From positions 1-45,090 of the forward strand of contig JBBIRA010000010.1 of the NCBI GenBank assembly GCA_037442005.1: 45,090 nt of DNA, read 5' to 3'. The position numbers and the translations under genes were made by a program. The DNA comes from Leptospirillum sp037442005. Its GTDB lineage: Bacteria > Nitrospirota > Leptospirillia > Leptospirillales > Leptospirillaceae. Shown in pieces: positions 31,695 to 39,947 of the stretch. Below the pieces are notes generated by a model that searched no databases, was not told the origin of the DNA, and worked only from the letters and a program-made list of their open reading frames with translations. Each line of letters begins with the position of its first letter. Position 1 is the stretch's first letter.

Positions 31695-33322
31695 TAGGAA
31701 AGGCTCGGCACCCCCACCCGATGGGCTGGAGGCGTTGTCGTCGGTGAGGCCGTCGATGGACCCAGACGGTCATCAAGCTCTCTCATCACCGCCCGACCGA
31801 TTTTCATGGGTTCTTCGTCCCAGGCGGCAAGACAGGCTTTGGCAATCAGGGCGCCCAGTTTTCCGGGATTGTACAGAAGCTTCCGGATGGTCATCGGGTT
31901 CAGATCAATCGGATCGTAGTCGGAAGAAAGATATTCTTCACGGATCAGCTTCTTTTCAAAGGCGGTATGGGGCTGAACCGCCAGGAAGAAGACCATGGGG
32001 TACACCCGGTCTTCACTAAAAATCTGGCAGATGACCCGATAGGCGGCAATAGCCTCCCTGAGTGTTTCTTCCGTCTCTCCGGGTGCGTTCAGCGAGTAGT
32101 TCAGGATGATGTTTCCCTGATAGCCCGCATCCATCAGATTGCGGCAACCCTCGATCAGGGTTGAAAGTTTGAACCCCATCCGGAGGTTGTCCAGGATTTC
32201 CTGGGATCCCGACGTAATGGAAACCTCGAGGTCCCCCATTCCGGATTCCACCATCAACAAGGCCAGGTCCGGAGAAATGAGACTTGTCCTGATATAACCG
32301 CTCCAGGTGATTTTCATTCCTGAATCACGAATGGCCTCCAGAAGAGCCCTGGCTTCGGGGATCGCCTTGACACCCGGAATGAACTGGGCATCGGCAAACC
32401 AGAAATTCCGGATTCCCCAACGGTCATGATATTGGCGCATTTCGGAAATCACATCTTCGGGATCACGGTAAAAAACCCGTTTTCCTTCGATATAGGTATA
32501 AAGGCAGAAAGAACACCCGTATGGACAACCCCGTTTGGTCTGGATCCCGATCATCCGGCGGTGATAAAAATCATGGCCAGGAAAAACCTTTTCGAGATAG
32601 GACAGGTCATAGGGGGCTCTCCGGATCTGGACGGAACCTTCTTTTTTCCCCCGGACCGTTTTGCCGTTCTTGCGGTAAATGACCCGGTCATCATCACAGG
32701 AACGCCCTTCCACCACTTTGACTAAGGCATCTTCCCCCTCGCCCACAACACCGATCACGCCTTCGGGAAGAAGCGGAATGATCTGCTCGGCAAAAACAGA
32801 AAAGGCCCCCCCTCCAACCATGATCGTGGCGTTGGGAGCCCGCTTCATCCCGTCCCGGATGAGCCGGAGTTTCCGGTGGAATTCCGTCCTGTATTTCCAG
32901 ACCATCCGGACACCATCCACAGCCGCCTTGATCCGGGTGGAAATCTTGGGCGCATAGTAGAACTCGAACGCCCGGCGCAACGAATTATCCCCCTCATGGG
33001 GAGCAAAAATCTGGACATCTCTCCAGGAGTAGGCCAGAAGATCCGGGCGGAAACGGTCAATGGCTTCAAAAAGAGCGGTCTGATAGTTCTTTTCGGATAT
33101 TTGTGTCAGATCAAGAACTTCGACTAAAACTTCGGGGTGCATCCGGTGGAGCCAGTTGACAAGATACCCGATTCCCACCGGAAAGATCGGACTGACAGGA
33201 AGCCAGATAAAGAGGACTCTCTTTAAAACGGCAGGCAATACCTTTTCTGCATGAGATTCCGCAGACAAGAGATCCAGAACAGGCAAGGATGTGCTGGAGG
33301 AGGAAGAGTCAGACGGCACCAT
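31694..33322 (-). CDS. B12-binding-like radical SAM protein in a quinone operon
   Basis: 542 residues from the ATG at 33322 (GGAG nine bases upstream), overlapping the end of ubiE by 14 bases. The frame is open to 33499 but the extra N-terminus is only ubiE read in another frame. Residues 35-200 resemble a cobalamin-binding Rossmann domain (VLFIWLPVSPIFPVGIGYL; MVGGGAFSVFAEQI; VGEGEDALVKVVEG), although the DxHxxG cobalamin ligand motif is not visible. The radical SAM cluster motif is TKRGCPYGCSFC (Cys266, Cys270, Cys273), followed by a TIM-barrel with NFWFADAQF and WSGYIRT. Such enzymes methylate, cyclise or rearrange unactivated carbons. Substrate is unknown; position suggests a quinone or quinone precursor. 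Confidence 0.85.
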   Translation of the reverse strand: MVPSDSSSSSTSLPVLDLLSAESHAEKVLPAVLKRVLFIWLPVSPIFPVGIGYLVNWLHRMHPEVLVEVLDLTQISEKNYQTALFEAIDRFRPDLLAYSWRDVQIFAPHEGDNSLRRAFEFYYAPKISTRIKAAVDGVRMVWKYRTEFHRKLRLIRDGMKRAPNATIMVGGGAFSVFAEQIIPLLPEGVIGVVGEGEDALVKVVEGRSCDDDRVIYRKNGKTVRGKKEGSVQIRRAPYDLSYLEKVFPGHDFYHRRMIGIQTKRGCPYGCSFCLYTYIEGKRVFYRDPEDVISEMRQYHDRWGIRNFWFADAQFIPGVKAIPEARALLEAIRDSGMKITWSGYIRTSLISPDLALLMVESGMGDLEVSITSGSQEILDNLRMGFKLSTLIEGCRNLMDAGYQGNIILNYSLNAPGETEETLREAIAAYRVICQIFSEDRVYPMVFFLAVQPHTAFEKKLIREEYLSSDYDPIDLNPMTIRKLLYNPGKLGALIAKACLAAWDEEPMKIGRAVMRELDDRLGPSTASPTTTPPAHRVGVPSLS

Positions 33323-34055
33323 GGGATTTTTCTCCGGAATGGATCGCAACGATCCCACCAGACAGGTTGCGGTAGGCGACATTGCAAAAACCCGCTGCCT
33401 CGATGAAAGCCCGGAAACGCTCCTGATCGGGAAACCGGGCGATGGAAGCGGGCAAATATTCGTATATGCCCGTCTTGTCCCCCGATACCACACGACCAAT
33501 CAGGGGCAAAATGGCAAATGAGTAGAAGCGATAAAGTTTATCCCATACCGTGTTGACCGGAGTTGAAAATTCAAGACAGACAAACCGGCCACCCGGCTTC
33601 AGGATACGATAGATATCCGATAAAGCCTGATCAAGATGCGTGACATTTCGAAGACCAAAACCAACGACCAGACGGTCAACCGATCCTGAACGGATCGCCA
33701 TCTGCTCGGCATTAGACTGAACCGCACCCATCCGGGTTCTCGCCGGATCCGAGCGGATCTTGTCCAACCCGATCCGAAGCATTGCATAATTCAGATCGAC
33801 TGTTGCAACACCCCCCTCTGGCCCGACACGCTCCCGGGCAAGAATACCCAGATCCGCTGTCCCCCCGCACAGGTCGATCACCGACTGACCCGGCTTCGGA
33901 TCCAGAATCTCAATCGATAATTTCTTCCATAAGTGATGCATGCCAAATGAAAGAACCGTGTTGTTCAGATCGTAAGCCTGGGCCGCCGAGGTGAACATGT
34001 TCTGGACAACAACCTGCTTGTCCTGGGGAGGTGGGAGAGGAAATGTTTTCAGCAT
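33309..34055 (-). CDS. ubiE: UbiE/MenG-type quinone C-methyltransferase
   Basis: 248 residues from the ATG at 34055. Family motifs: VQNMFTSAAQAYDLNNTVLSFGMHHLWK (given in part; FxxxAxxYDxxNxxxSxGxHxxWR is the UbiE pattern), SAM-binding VIDLCGGTADLGILA, GFGLRNVTHLDQALSDIYR (UbiE signature) and the RILKPGGRFVCLEFSTP loop. It methylates the aromatic ring of a demethylated quinone. No Shine-Dalgarno is visible; a TATAAT box lies six bases upstream of the ATG, suggesting a leaderless transcript. It is the first gene of the quinone operon. Confidence 0.92.
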   Translation of the reverse strand: MLKTFPLPPPQDKQVVVQNMFTSAAQAYDLNNTVLSFGMHHLWKKLSIEILDPKPGQSVIDLCGGTADLGILARERVGPEGGVATVDLNYAMLRIGLDKIRSDPARTRMGAVQSNAEQMAIRSGSVDRLVVGFGLRNVTHLDQALSDIYRILKPGGRFVCLEFSTPVNTVWDKLYRFYSFAILPLIGRVVSGDKTGIYEYLPASIARFPDQERFRAFIEAAGFCNVAYRNLSGGIVAIHSGEKSHGAV

Positions 34056-34061
34056 GGCGGG

Positions 34062-34091
34062 ATTATAGCCGAAGAGACCGCCTTTTCGCAA
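34062..34091 (-). promoter_or_regulatory. Sigma-70 type promoter giving a leaderless ubiE mRNA
   Basis: Minus strand: TTGCGA (34091-34086), an 18-base spacer, then a perfect TATAAT (34067-34062). Transcription would start six or seven bases on, at or next to the ATG at 34055. No GGAG-like sequence lies between the box and the ATG. Confidence 0.55.
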
Positions 34092-34158
34092 AGGGGGATC
34101 GGAACACGTTCCCGGACCGGATGGCATAGAAAAAGGGACTTTCTGAAAAAGCTGTGAT

Positions 34159-34184
34159 AACGCTCCGGACTATTCCGGAGCGTT
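34159..34184 (-). terminator. Stem-loop between outer-membrane gene and ubiE
   Basis: AACGCTCCGG (34159-34168) and CCGGAGCGTT (34175-34184) form a perfect 10-base stem with a 6-base loop, 17 bases after the stop of the 229-residue outer-membrane protein. On the minus strand it is followed by CTTTTTC about eight bases on. The T-run is short and slightly distant, but position and stem strength make a transcription terminator likely. On the plus strand TTTTTC also follows at a similar distance, so it could act both ways. Confidence 0.7.
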
Positions 34185-34200
34185 CTGCCAAGAGTTTTTC

Positions 34201-34890
34201 TTAAAAAGCGTATCGGACTCCGATCATCACCGGAACGGACCAAGTATCTGAAACCTGTGACACATTGCCGGGCGGACTTCCAATCGAAGTCGTGATGCCG
34301 GTTGGCGCCGTCTGGTAAGATACGTCGGCTTCCAGAAAAACACCGATGGAACGGGACACCGGATAGAGCGCACCGGCCCCCAGCATCCAGCCATATCCGG
34401 CCTGGGCATTGATCCCGGTATAGGTATTGTAGGAAGCCCCGAACGTTGCATTCAGATAAGGGATCAGGGATGTTTTCCCCACCTCCGGAAGATAGTAGTT
34501 CCCCCCAAACCCGACGAGGCTATGGGTATTCTGGGAGAAGTACGTTTGCTGAAACGTCAGGTAGACAAAGAGAGGGGGAAACACCATTTTTCCGATACGG
34601 ATCCCAAAGACGGGCGCTGACCCGAAATCGTAGGGGATTGTTTGCCCCGTGGTTGTCTGATAAGACCCGGAGAGGGAGGTATCACCGCCGACTAACCCTT
34701 CCACAGCAAATCCTGCAGGGGGGATCAATGTTGAAGTTGTGCTTCCCGGGCTTTCGGGATTGCCCCCTCCACTGTTTTCCCCACTCATGGTATCGGCCGC
34801 CCGGGCACTCTGTCCCGGAAAGAAACAAAAAATCACCACCAGGAACAACAAGAACAGGACTTTTGTCCCGTTTATTGTCTTTAAACCCAT
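34201..34890 (-). CDS. Outer-membrane beta-barrel protein, unknown
   Basis: 229 residues from the ATG at 34890, with AAGGAGATAT just upstream (a frame to 34950 is open but less likely). A signal peptide (VLFLLFLVVIFCFFPGQSARA) is followed by a Ser/Gly-rich linker. Alternating strands with aromatic girdles follow: GFGGNYYLPEVGKTSLIPYL, FGASYNTYTGINAQAGYGWM, LGAGALYPVSRSIGVFLEAD. It ends in VPVMIGVRYAF, with the terminal Phe that is the outer-membrane insertion signal. Eight strands of the OmpA/OmpW-like size class is my estimate. It is co-directional with and 47 bases after the next barrel gene. Confidence 0.75.
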   Translation of the reverse strand: MGLKTINGTKVLFLLFLVVIFCFFPGQSARAADTMSGENSGGGNPESPGSTTSTLIPPAGFAVEGLVGGDTSLSGSYQTTTGQTIPYDFGSAPVFGIRIGKMVFPPLFVYLTFQQTYFSQNTHSLVGFGGNYYLPEVGKTSLIPYLNATFGASYNTYTGINAQAGYGWMLGAGALYPVSRSIGVFLEADVSYQTAPTGITTSIGSPPGNVSQVSDTWSVPVMIGVRYAF

Positions 34891-34937
34891 TGGATATCTC
34901 CTTCTTTCACCCGTGAAGGTTCTGGACCATTCAACCC

Positions 34938-35996
34938 TTAAAACATCCACATAAAACCGATATTCGCCTTGAAGGTCGGAAACGGTGCCAGATTGTTATT
35001 CGCCAGAGACATCCCCGGAGCCGACCAGTAAAGATATTTAATGACATTGGCAAAAACCATCAGGTTCGGCATGCTTTTGGGAATAAGCCATGAGCCAACC
35101 CCGACTTGCTCTGTAAAGGCTTCTGTCCCGAGAATCGGCCCCGCCGGATTCAGAACGCCGTTGACGGTTTCAGGATTGACCTGAATATTCGCGGAGTTGT
35201 AGTGAATGTAATCTCCCAGTGTGACCCAGATTTCCGGGAGATCAGAATGAAGCCCTGTCACACGGTACCCCACCAGGTAATCCGTGTTGATGGTGTCTCC
35301 CGTCTCAACTCCAAGGTTGTTCGGAAGCTCGAAGGAATTGATGAAGTCGCCGACCAGCATCCACCGTCCATTGGAAAAGGTATGCATGGCTTCAATGCCG
35401 AACGTCAGCTCATATTGCCCTGCCCCGGTCAGGTCGCTGTTGACGTATTGATTGTTGAAGGTCTGAAGGGTTGGAGATGTCGGGAAATGCACCCCCTGAA
35501 CCAGAACAATCCGCGTCGATCCGGAAAAGGTATCCCGGTCGTATACGTCCAGAAGGTTGGCAATCCACAAATCCCCCGGAACGGCCACAAATCCCGGATT
35601 ATTGTTCCCGAGACCCGGGGAATACCCCGAACTCAGATTCCCCGGGGAATTCCACCGGTAATAAAACGGTTCGGTGACCTGAACCATCCAGCGTTTGCTG
35701 ACAAGAAGCTGTAACGTATTTTCCTGGGTCATCAGAAGATCCGAACCCGACATTCCCTTGACATTTCCCGAAAGCCAGGCATTTCCACTGACCATGGTGC
35801 TTGCGTCATCAAAACGCATCGACATCATCACATCGTTGGTCCAGAACATGGCCGCATCAACACCCATATGCTCAAGACAGAAAACACACGCCCGGGCATT
35901 CACAGGAAAAAAAAGGAAAACAATCTGAAAAAAAAGCCCCCACAGGAAAAAGCCCGGGGCCAAAAGGCGTTTGGAACCCCACAACCGGTTGTTCAT
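34938..35996 (-). CDS. Exported beta-barrel-like protein with CxxC near N-terminus
   Basis: 352 residues, ATG with GAGAGGAGA seven bases upstream. The signal peptide (FFLWGLFFQIVFLFFPVNA) is followed at once by RACVFCLEHMGVD, a Cys-x-x-Cys at the start of the mature chain. The rest is rich in aromatic beta strands (LVSKRWMVQVTEPFYYRWN; AMHTFSNGRWMLVGDFINSF; NLMVFANVIKYLYW) and ends in IGFMWMF with a C-terminal Phe, as expected for an outer-membrane barrel. I do not know the family. CxxC at the mouth of a barrel could bind a metal or form a disulfide. It lies in a four-gene envelope operon. Confidence 0.65.
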   Translation of the reverse strand: MNNRLWGSKRLLAPGFFLWGLFFQIVFLFFPVNARACVFCLEHMGVDAAMFWTNDVMMSMRFDDASTMVSGNAWLSGNVKGMSGSDLLMTQENTLQLLVSKRWMVQVTEPFYYRWNSPGNLSSGYSPGLGNNNPGFVAVPGDLWIANLLDVYDRDTFSGSTRIVLVQGVHFPTSPTLQTFNNQYVNSDLTGAGQYELTFGIEAMHTFSNGRWMLVGDFINSFELPNNLGVETGDTINTDYLVGYRVTGLHSDLPEIWVTLGDYIHYNSANIQVNPETVNGVLNPAGPILGTEAFTEQVGVGSWLIPKSMPNLMVFANVIKYLYWSAPGMSLANNNLAPFPTFKANIGFMWMF

Positions 35997-36061
35997 GAAA
36001 GATCTCCTCTCAACAGGGATAACGATTCAGCCCCCAACGACAGGGCCACTCCAATCCATCG

Positions 36062-36592
36062 TCACACCTGTCTGGGAGGAATCTCCTGCCGTTCTCCCAT
36101 AAAGGATCCAGGATCAGAAAAAGAACATCGTCTGAAAGCGACCGATTGTCCTCCTCCATCCGACAATATCCATTGATGGCTCACATCGGGTGATCCCGTC
36201 GGAAAAAGAATCGTCAGACCATCGTCATGATGGCATTCGAGCAAGAAGAGAGCGGAGACGGTTGACTCCGGATGAAAGCAGGTCAGCTGGAATTCGGGAT
36301 GCAGTGAAGTCCTGAAAAGTTCGCCCGGGAAAGGGGATTTGGCGAACCCGGAGACAACAACAGTCCTGTCTCCGGATAAAGAGGAATCGGGGTTCTTATC
36401 CGGGGGAACGACAGGAAAGATCTGCGCGGCCACAAAAAGCCCCGCCAGAACGATCAGCACGAAGGAGGCCCATCGGACCCTGTCCGGGGTCTCAAACAAA
36501 GCAGTCATCTTCAAACGGGTGGGGCTTTGGAGGCTCCCCTGTCGACGTCCCGAACAAGCAGGAAAAACATTGATGTTCAAAAAAATCCTCAC
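36062..36592 (-). CDS. Small exported/anchored protein with ECHH motif
   Basis: Up to 176 residues. The start is uncertain: GTG at 36592, TTG at 36580 (best spaced from a GAGG) or ATG at 36508. A single hydrophobic helix (VRWASFVLIVLAGLFVAAQI) is followed by a periplasmic domain with LTCFHPESTVSALFLLECHH, then DDGLTILFPTG and VAFRRCSFSDP. The arrangement C-x-HP ... ECHH is repeated in the next gene upstream (36701-37144), so the two look like diverged paralogues. No family is recognised. Cys and His in these positions suggest metal or haem binding. Confidence 0.5.
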   Translation of the reverse strand: MRIFLNINVFPACSGRRQGSLQSPTRLKMTALFETPDRVRWASFVLIVLAGLFVAAQIFPVVPPDKNPDSSLSGDRTVVVSGFAKSPFPGELFRTSLHPEFQLTCFHPESTVSALFLLECHHDDGLTILFPTGSPDVSHQWILSDGGGQSVAFRRCSFSDPGSFMGERQEIPPRQV

Positions 36593-36700
36593 ATTCCGGG
36601 GGGATCAGACCAACAGATTCATGAGAAAAGGAGAAACGACTGATGGATCCGGCTCTCAGCCGGCAAGACAGCCATTGTCGAAAAACAAAAGGATCAGGGC

Positions 36701-37144
36701 TCAGGAGATTTTTGGAGGATGCTCAGGCGAAGGGGGAAGACTCCGGACAGGATGATGAAAAGCCGCCATCAATACCCGACCGGAGAAGGTGGCCGGGATA
36801 GAGACGGAATGAGAGACAACCGCCAGATGGTTCAAAGGATGAAGCGGAAGCCCCTCGGGACCGTGATGACATTCCCATAGGGGAGTGCGAGAAACAAGCG
36901 GATGAGTGCATTCGTCATCACCGGATGCCGCTTCTGATAATCCAGCGAGGGTTCCGGGGGGAAGAGCCGACCGGAGCAAAACATCAGGAGAGAGCGATGA
37001 GACCTCCGACCCTCCGGAGAGTGTCAGAGACCCATTAAGATACGGGTGCGGAGAATACCCTCTGTCCCCATTGGCCCCGCTGGCCAGCATCATAAAAGCC
37101 ATCAGAAGAGCCATCAATACCGGACCGGTTAGCCGAACGCCCAA
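36701..37144 (-). CDS. Small exported protein with CxHP and ECHH motifs
   Basis: 147 residues from a TTG at 37144, seven bases after AGAGG; an in-frame TTG at 37159 and ATG at 37114 are alternatives. The signal peptide GPVLMALLMAFMMLASGANG is followed by a low-complexity segment and then ECTHPLVSRTPLWECHHGP, VVSHSVSIPATFSGRVLMAA and FHHPVRSLPPSPEHPP. Ten His and two Cys lie in the last 75 residues. The C-x-HP ... ECHH pattern is shared with the following gene. The protein family is unknown; a periplasmic metal-binding role is a guess. Confidence 0.5.
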   Translation of the reverse strand: MGVRLTGPVLMALLMAFMMLASGANGDRGYSPHPYLNGSLTLSGGSEVSSLSPDVLLRSALPPGTLAGLSEAASGDDECTHPLVSRTPLWECHHGPEGLPLHPLNHLAVVSHSVSIPATFSGRVLMAAFHHPVRSLPPSPEHPPKIS

Positions 37145-37195
37145 TTCAAATCCTCTCAAACGGTCAACAGTGGAGAGATATAAAATAACATACTA

Positions 37196-37224
37196 GATTT
37201 ACCAGATCATTTGATCCTGATCAA
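37196..37224 (-). promoter_or_regulatory. Possible sigma-70 promoter for the envelope operon
   Basis: Minus strand TTGATC (37224-37219), 17-base spacer, TAAATC (37201-37196), followed by an A/T-rich stretch (37172-37190). Each box matches the consensus at four of six positions. It lies about 50 bases upstream of the TTG at 37144, in the 254-base divergent gap shared with the ppx/gppA gene. I see no other clear element in this gap. Confidence 0.35.
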
Positions 37225-37398
37225 CCGCCCCCCTCGCGGGACATCCCGACATTCCCGACCGGGAACTTCCCCTGATTCTGATTTCAAAAATTTCCGCATT
37301 GCCTTAAGATGATCCTGTCTTTGTTTGCGTGTTTCCGTCCGATGATGACCAATCTGAATTCAACATAATTAGTCCAGACGGGAGGCCCCCCTCAGCCC

Positions 37399-39006
37399 AT
37401 GGCAAAACATATCCGCAAGGCCGCCATCATTGATATCGGATCCAATTCCATGCGTCTTGAAATTTTTGCGATTCGCGGAAAAGACTGGTGGCTACTCGAG
37501 CGCCACAAGTCTCCAGCCCGTATTTCCATGGGAATGTATGACAATCAGACAATCAAGACAGCTTCGATCGAACGCGCCCGAAACGCGTTGGCGCTGTTTG
37601 CCGACCAGATTGCCTTCCACTCGATCAAGAACGTGCGCTGTGCCGCCACAAGCGCGATCAGGGATGCGGTCAACCAGCAGGAAGTCCTGGACATTCTCTC
37701 GTCCGTTGTCCCGTTTCCTATTGAAGTTCTCTCCGGCGAGGAGGAGGCCTTCTACAGCTATTTCGGTGTTCGGACAAGCATCGATATCCGGGATGGTCTC
37801 GTTTTTGACGTGGGTGGAGGAAGCACCGAGATCATCCGGATCCAGAACGGGAAACATGTGGCGACGACAACCCTCCCGTTGGGGGCTGTTCGCCTCTCCG
37901 AATCGTTTTTCAAAAAGCCGGGATCCCCTTCGGAATCGGAATGGAAAAGGCTTGAGCGCCATATCGACACCATTCTTCGGGAAAGCGATATCCTCGGAAA
38001 AGATCTGACAAAACTGATCGTCGGGGTGGGGGGAACCGTTCGCCAGCTCGCCAGAATTTCCGAGAAAAAAGAGCACTTCCCCCTGATCCCCCAGGTCCAT
38101 CAATACACCCTGAGCAAGAATCAGGTCGACAAGATTCTTCTTGAAATCCGGAAAACCTCCCTTGAAAACAGGGTCGCCCTCTTCGGTGTCGCCAAAGACC
38201 GCGCCGATATTCTCCCGGCGGGGATCCTGATCATTTCCCGGATTCTGGAAGGATCCAGGTGCCCCGTCCTGACAATTTCCCAGAATGGACTCCGGCATGG
38301 TCTGTTCATGGAAGAGTTTCTCGGAAACCGGGAACCTCCCACCCAGGACGTGTTCAAATCCACGATCTCCCGTCTGGCCAACCGTTACGGATCGTTTGAC
38401 GATTCCAAAACATTCCGGAAAGTTATGAATCTCTTGTATGAAACGATCCATCCGGAGTCACCGGTCGACAGAGACACCCGGAAACTTCTTCGGGCGGTTG
38501 GCGCTCTCGCCCAATCCTCCCTGGCTTTTCGACCGAACAACGACACGGAATCCGCCTCCCTGCTCCTGAAGGAGGAAAGTTCAGGACTCTCCCCGCATGA
38601 ACGGATCCTCCTTTTTCTGACCCTGTCACAGATTCGAACCCAGTCGGACATCACCACACGAAAAAGCGTCCGATCCCTTTATCTTTCTCTCTCATCGCGG
38701 GACCAGGGGCTCATGGTTCTTTTTTCCCGTCTGGCCAAGTTGACCCGGGAGATCCTTTTGTTCACCTCCGGTGAAATCCCGGATCTCTCCTACGCCGAAC
38801 CGCATCTGACAATCCGTGATATCCGTACAGAAGCATCCGATGCCATCGAGCGCCTCGTCCTGACCAAAGAAGTGGAGCTTGAAAAAGGGCGCCCCGTGAT
38901 TCTCCTCTGGATGAGGGTCGAGGAGAACAATAGCCAGAGCCGTTCAAGAAATAAAAACTGGCAACCTGCTCCCAAAAATGACGAACCGGTTGAGGAAAAC
39001 GACTAG
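37399..39006 (+). CDS. Ppx/GppA family exopolyphosphatase/pppGpp phosphatase
   Basis: 535 residues, ATG with GGGAGG about 15 bases upstream. The actin-like ASKHA motifs are clear: AIIDIGSNSMRLEIF near residues 9-23, CAATSAIRDAVN near 81, EVLSGEEEAFYSYFGV near 109, VFDVGGGSTEIIRI near 131 and GVGGTVRQLA near 211. Residues 320-535 form the C-terminal HD-like helical domain, as in the long E. coli Ppx. It degrades polyphosphate or pppGpp; sequence alone does not separate the two. A charged, low-complexity tail (SQSRSRNKNWQPAPKNDEP) is unusual. The alpha/beta hydrolase follows 20 bases on. Confidence 0.9.
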   Translation: MAKHIRKAAIIDIGSNSMRLEIFAIRGKDWWLLERHKSPARISMGMYDNQTIKTASIERARNALALFADQIAFHSIKNVRCAATSAIRDAVNQQEVLDILSSVVPFPIEVLSGEEEAFYSYFGVRTSIDIRDGLVFDVGGGSTEIIRIQNGKHVATTTLPLGAVRLSESFFKKPGSPSESEWKRLERHIDTILRESDILGKDLTKLIVGVGGTVRQLARISEKKEHFPLIPQVHQYTLSKNQVDKILLEIRKTSLENRVALFGVAKDRADILPAGILIISRILEGSRCPVLTISQNGLRHGLFMEEFLGNREPPTQDVFKSTISRLANRYGSFDDSKTFRKVMNLLYETIHPESPVDRDTRKLLRAVGALAQSSLAFRPNNDTESASLLLKEESSGLSPHERILLFLTLSQIRTQSDITTRKSVRSLYLSLSSRDQGLMVLFSRLAKLTREILLFTSGEIPDLSYAEPHLTIRDIRTEASDAIERLVLTKEVELEKGRPVILLWMRVEENNSQSRSRNKNWQPAPKNDEPVEEND

Positions 39007-39026
39007 CCATCCGGAGAATCGCTGCC

Positions 39027-39947
39027 ATCGAACCGGAAATCCCGCACTCTGAAAAAACGATCTGTCTCCCGGATGGACGTTCTCTCGGATATGCCGAATA
39101 CGGAGATCCACAGGGAGAGCCGCTTTTTCTCTTCCACGGGGTTCCCGGATCACGCTTTCAGAGACCTTCCGAACGGATTTCCCGCTCAGAAGGAATCCGG
39201 CTTTTAGTTGTCGAGAGACCGGGATTCGGCCAGTCCTCTTTCAAAGCTCAACGAACCCTTTTAGATTGGCCTGAAGATCTCGCCCGGCTGGCAGACGCCC
39301 TCAATCTTCCCCGTTTTGGAGTCCTTGGACTCTCGGCGGGAGGGCCCTATGCCCTGGCCTGTGCCGCCCGCCTTTCCCACCGTATTACCCGGACGCTGGT
39401 GATCAGCGGGCTGGGCCCTCTTTCCACCCCCGGATCCCTTTTGAACATGCCCATCCAGCAGAAATGGTTATTCTCCCTGGGATCTCGGCATGCTGAAAAA
39501 ACCATGTGGGTGTCCATTGAAATCATGCGTTTTTTCACGCGGATTTTACTGGGAAACCCGATTCGTTATTTACCGGTTCTGGGACGATTCTTTCCTGAGA
39601 CAGACAGGGAGTTTTTTCGGCATGCGGAGGGAAGTCAAATGTTTTTGAAGGATCTGGAGGCCAACTATCGGTCCGGAGCATGGGGAATTGTCAGGGATCT
39701 TGAAATCCTGTCGAACCCCTGGGGATTCGATCCGGGAACCATCCCGGGACGGGTCGCGTTCTGGCATGGAGACCGGGACCTTGTTGCTCCCCTGATCCTG
39801 ATTCATGACCTTGCCAGGGTGATTCCCCATGCCACGGAACACGTGATTCCCGGGGAGGGACACCTCCTCATTTTTCGCTACTGGAAAGAAATCCTGTCCG
39901 GATTCAACCGATCCCGGACAGAACCGGATGAATCGCCCGACGCATGA
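39027..39947 (+). CDS. Alpha/beta hydrolase without canonical start codon
   Basis: The frame is open from a TGA near 38993 to 39947 and encodes a full alpha/beta hydrolase: ICLPDGRSLGYAEYGDPQGE, PLFLFHGVPGSR (oxyanion-hole HG), VERPGFGQS, nucleophile elbow VLGLSAGGPYAL, VAFWHGDRDLV (acid) and VIPGEGHLLIF (His). No ATG, GTG or TTG occurs in frame until 39399, far beyond the nucleophile. The best candidate is ATC at 39027, ten bases after CCGGAG, giving 306 residues; ATC at 39018 or 39009 is also possible. It starts 20 bases after ppx/gppA and is probably coupled to it. It overlaps the end of the first tmk-like gene by 44 bases, tail to tail. Substrate unknown. Confidence 0.75.
   Translation: MEPEIPHSEKTICLPDGRSLGYAEYGDPQGEPLFLFHGVPGSRFQRPSERISRSEGIRLLVVERPGFGQSSFKAQRTLLDWPEDLARLADALNLPRFGVLGLSAGGPYALACAARLSHRITRTLVISGLGPLSTPGSLLNMPIQQKWLFSLGSRHAEKTMWVSIEIMRFFTRILLGNPIRYLPVLGRFFPETDREFFRHAEGSQMFLKDLEANYRSGAWGIVRDLEILSNPWGFDPGTIPGRVAFWHGDRDLVAPLILIHDLARVIPHATEHVIPGEGHLLIFRYWKEILSGFNRSRTEPDESPDA

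Noticed and set aside
33323..33499. N-terminal extension of the radical SAM protein
   Set aside because: It is ubiE read in another frame, with no similarity to the family and no ribosome site at 33499.
36642..36800. Plus-strand frame after GAAAAGGAG (start at 36642)
   Set aside because: It lies mostly antisense to the Cys/His protein gene, and the product is low-complexity and charged with no signal or domain.
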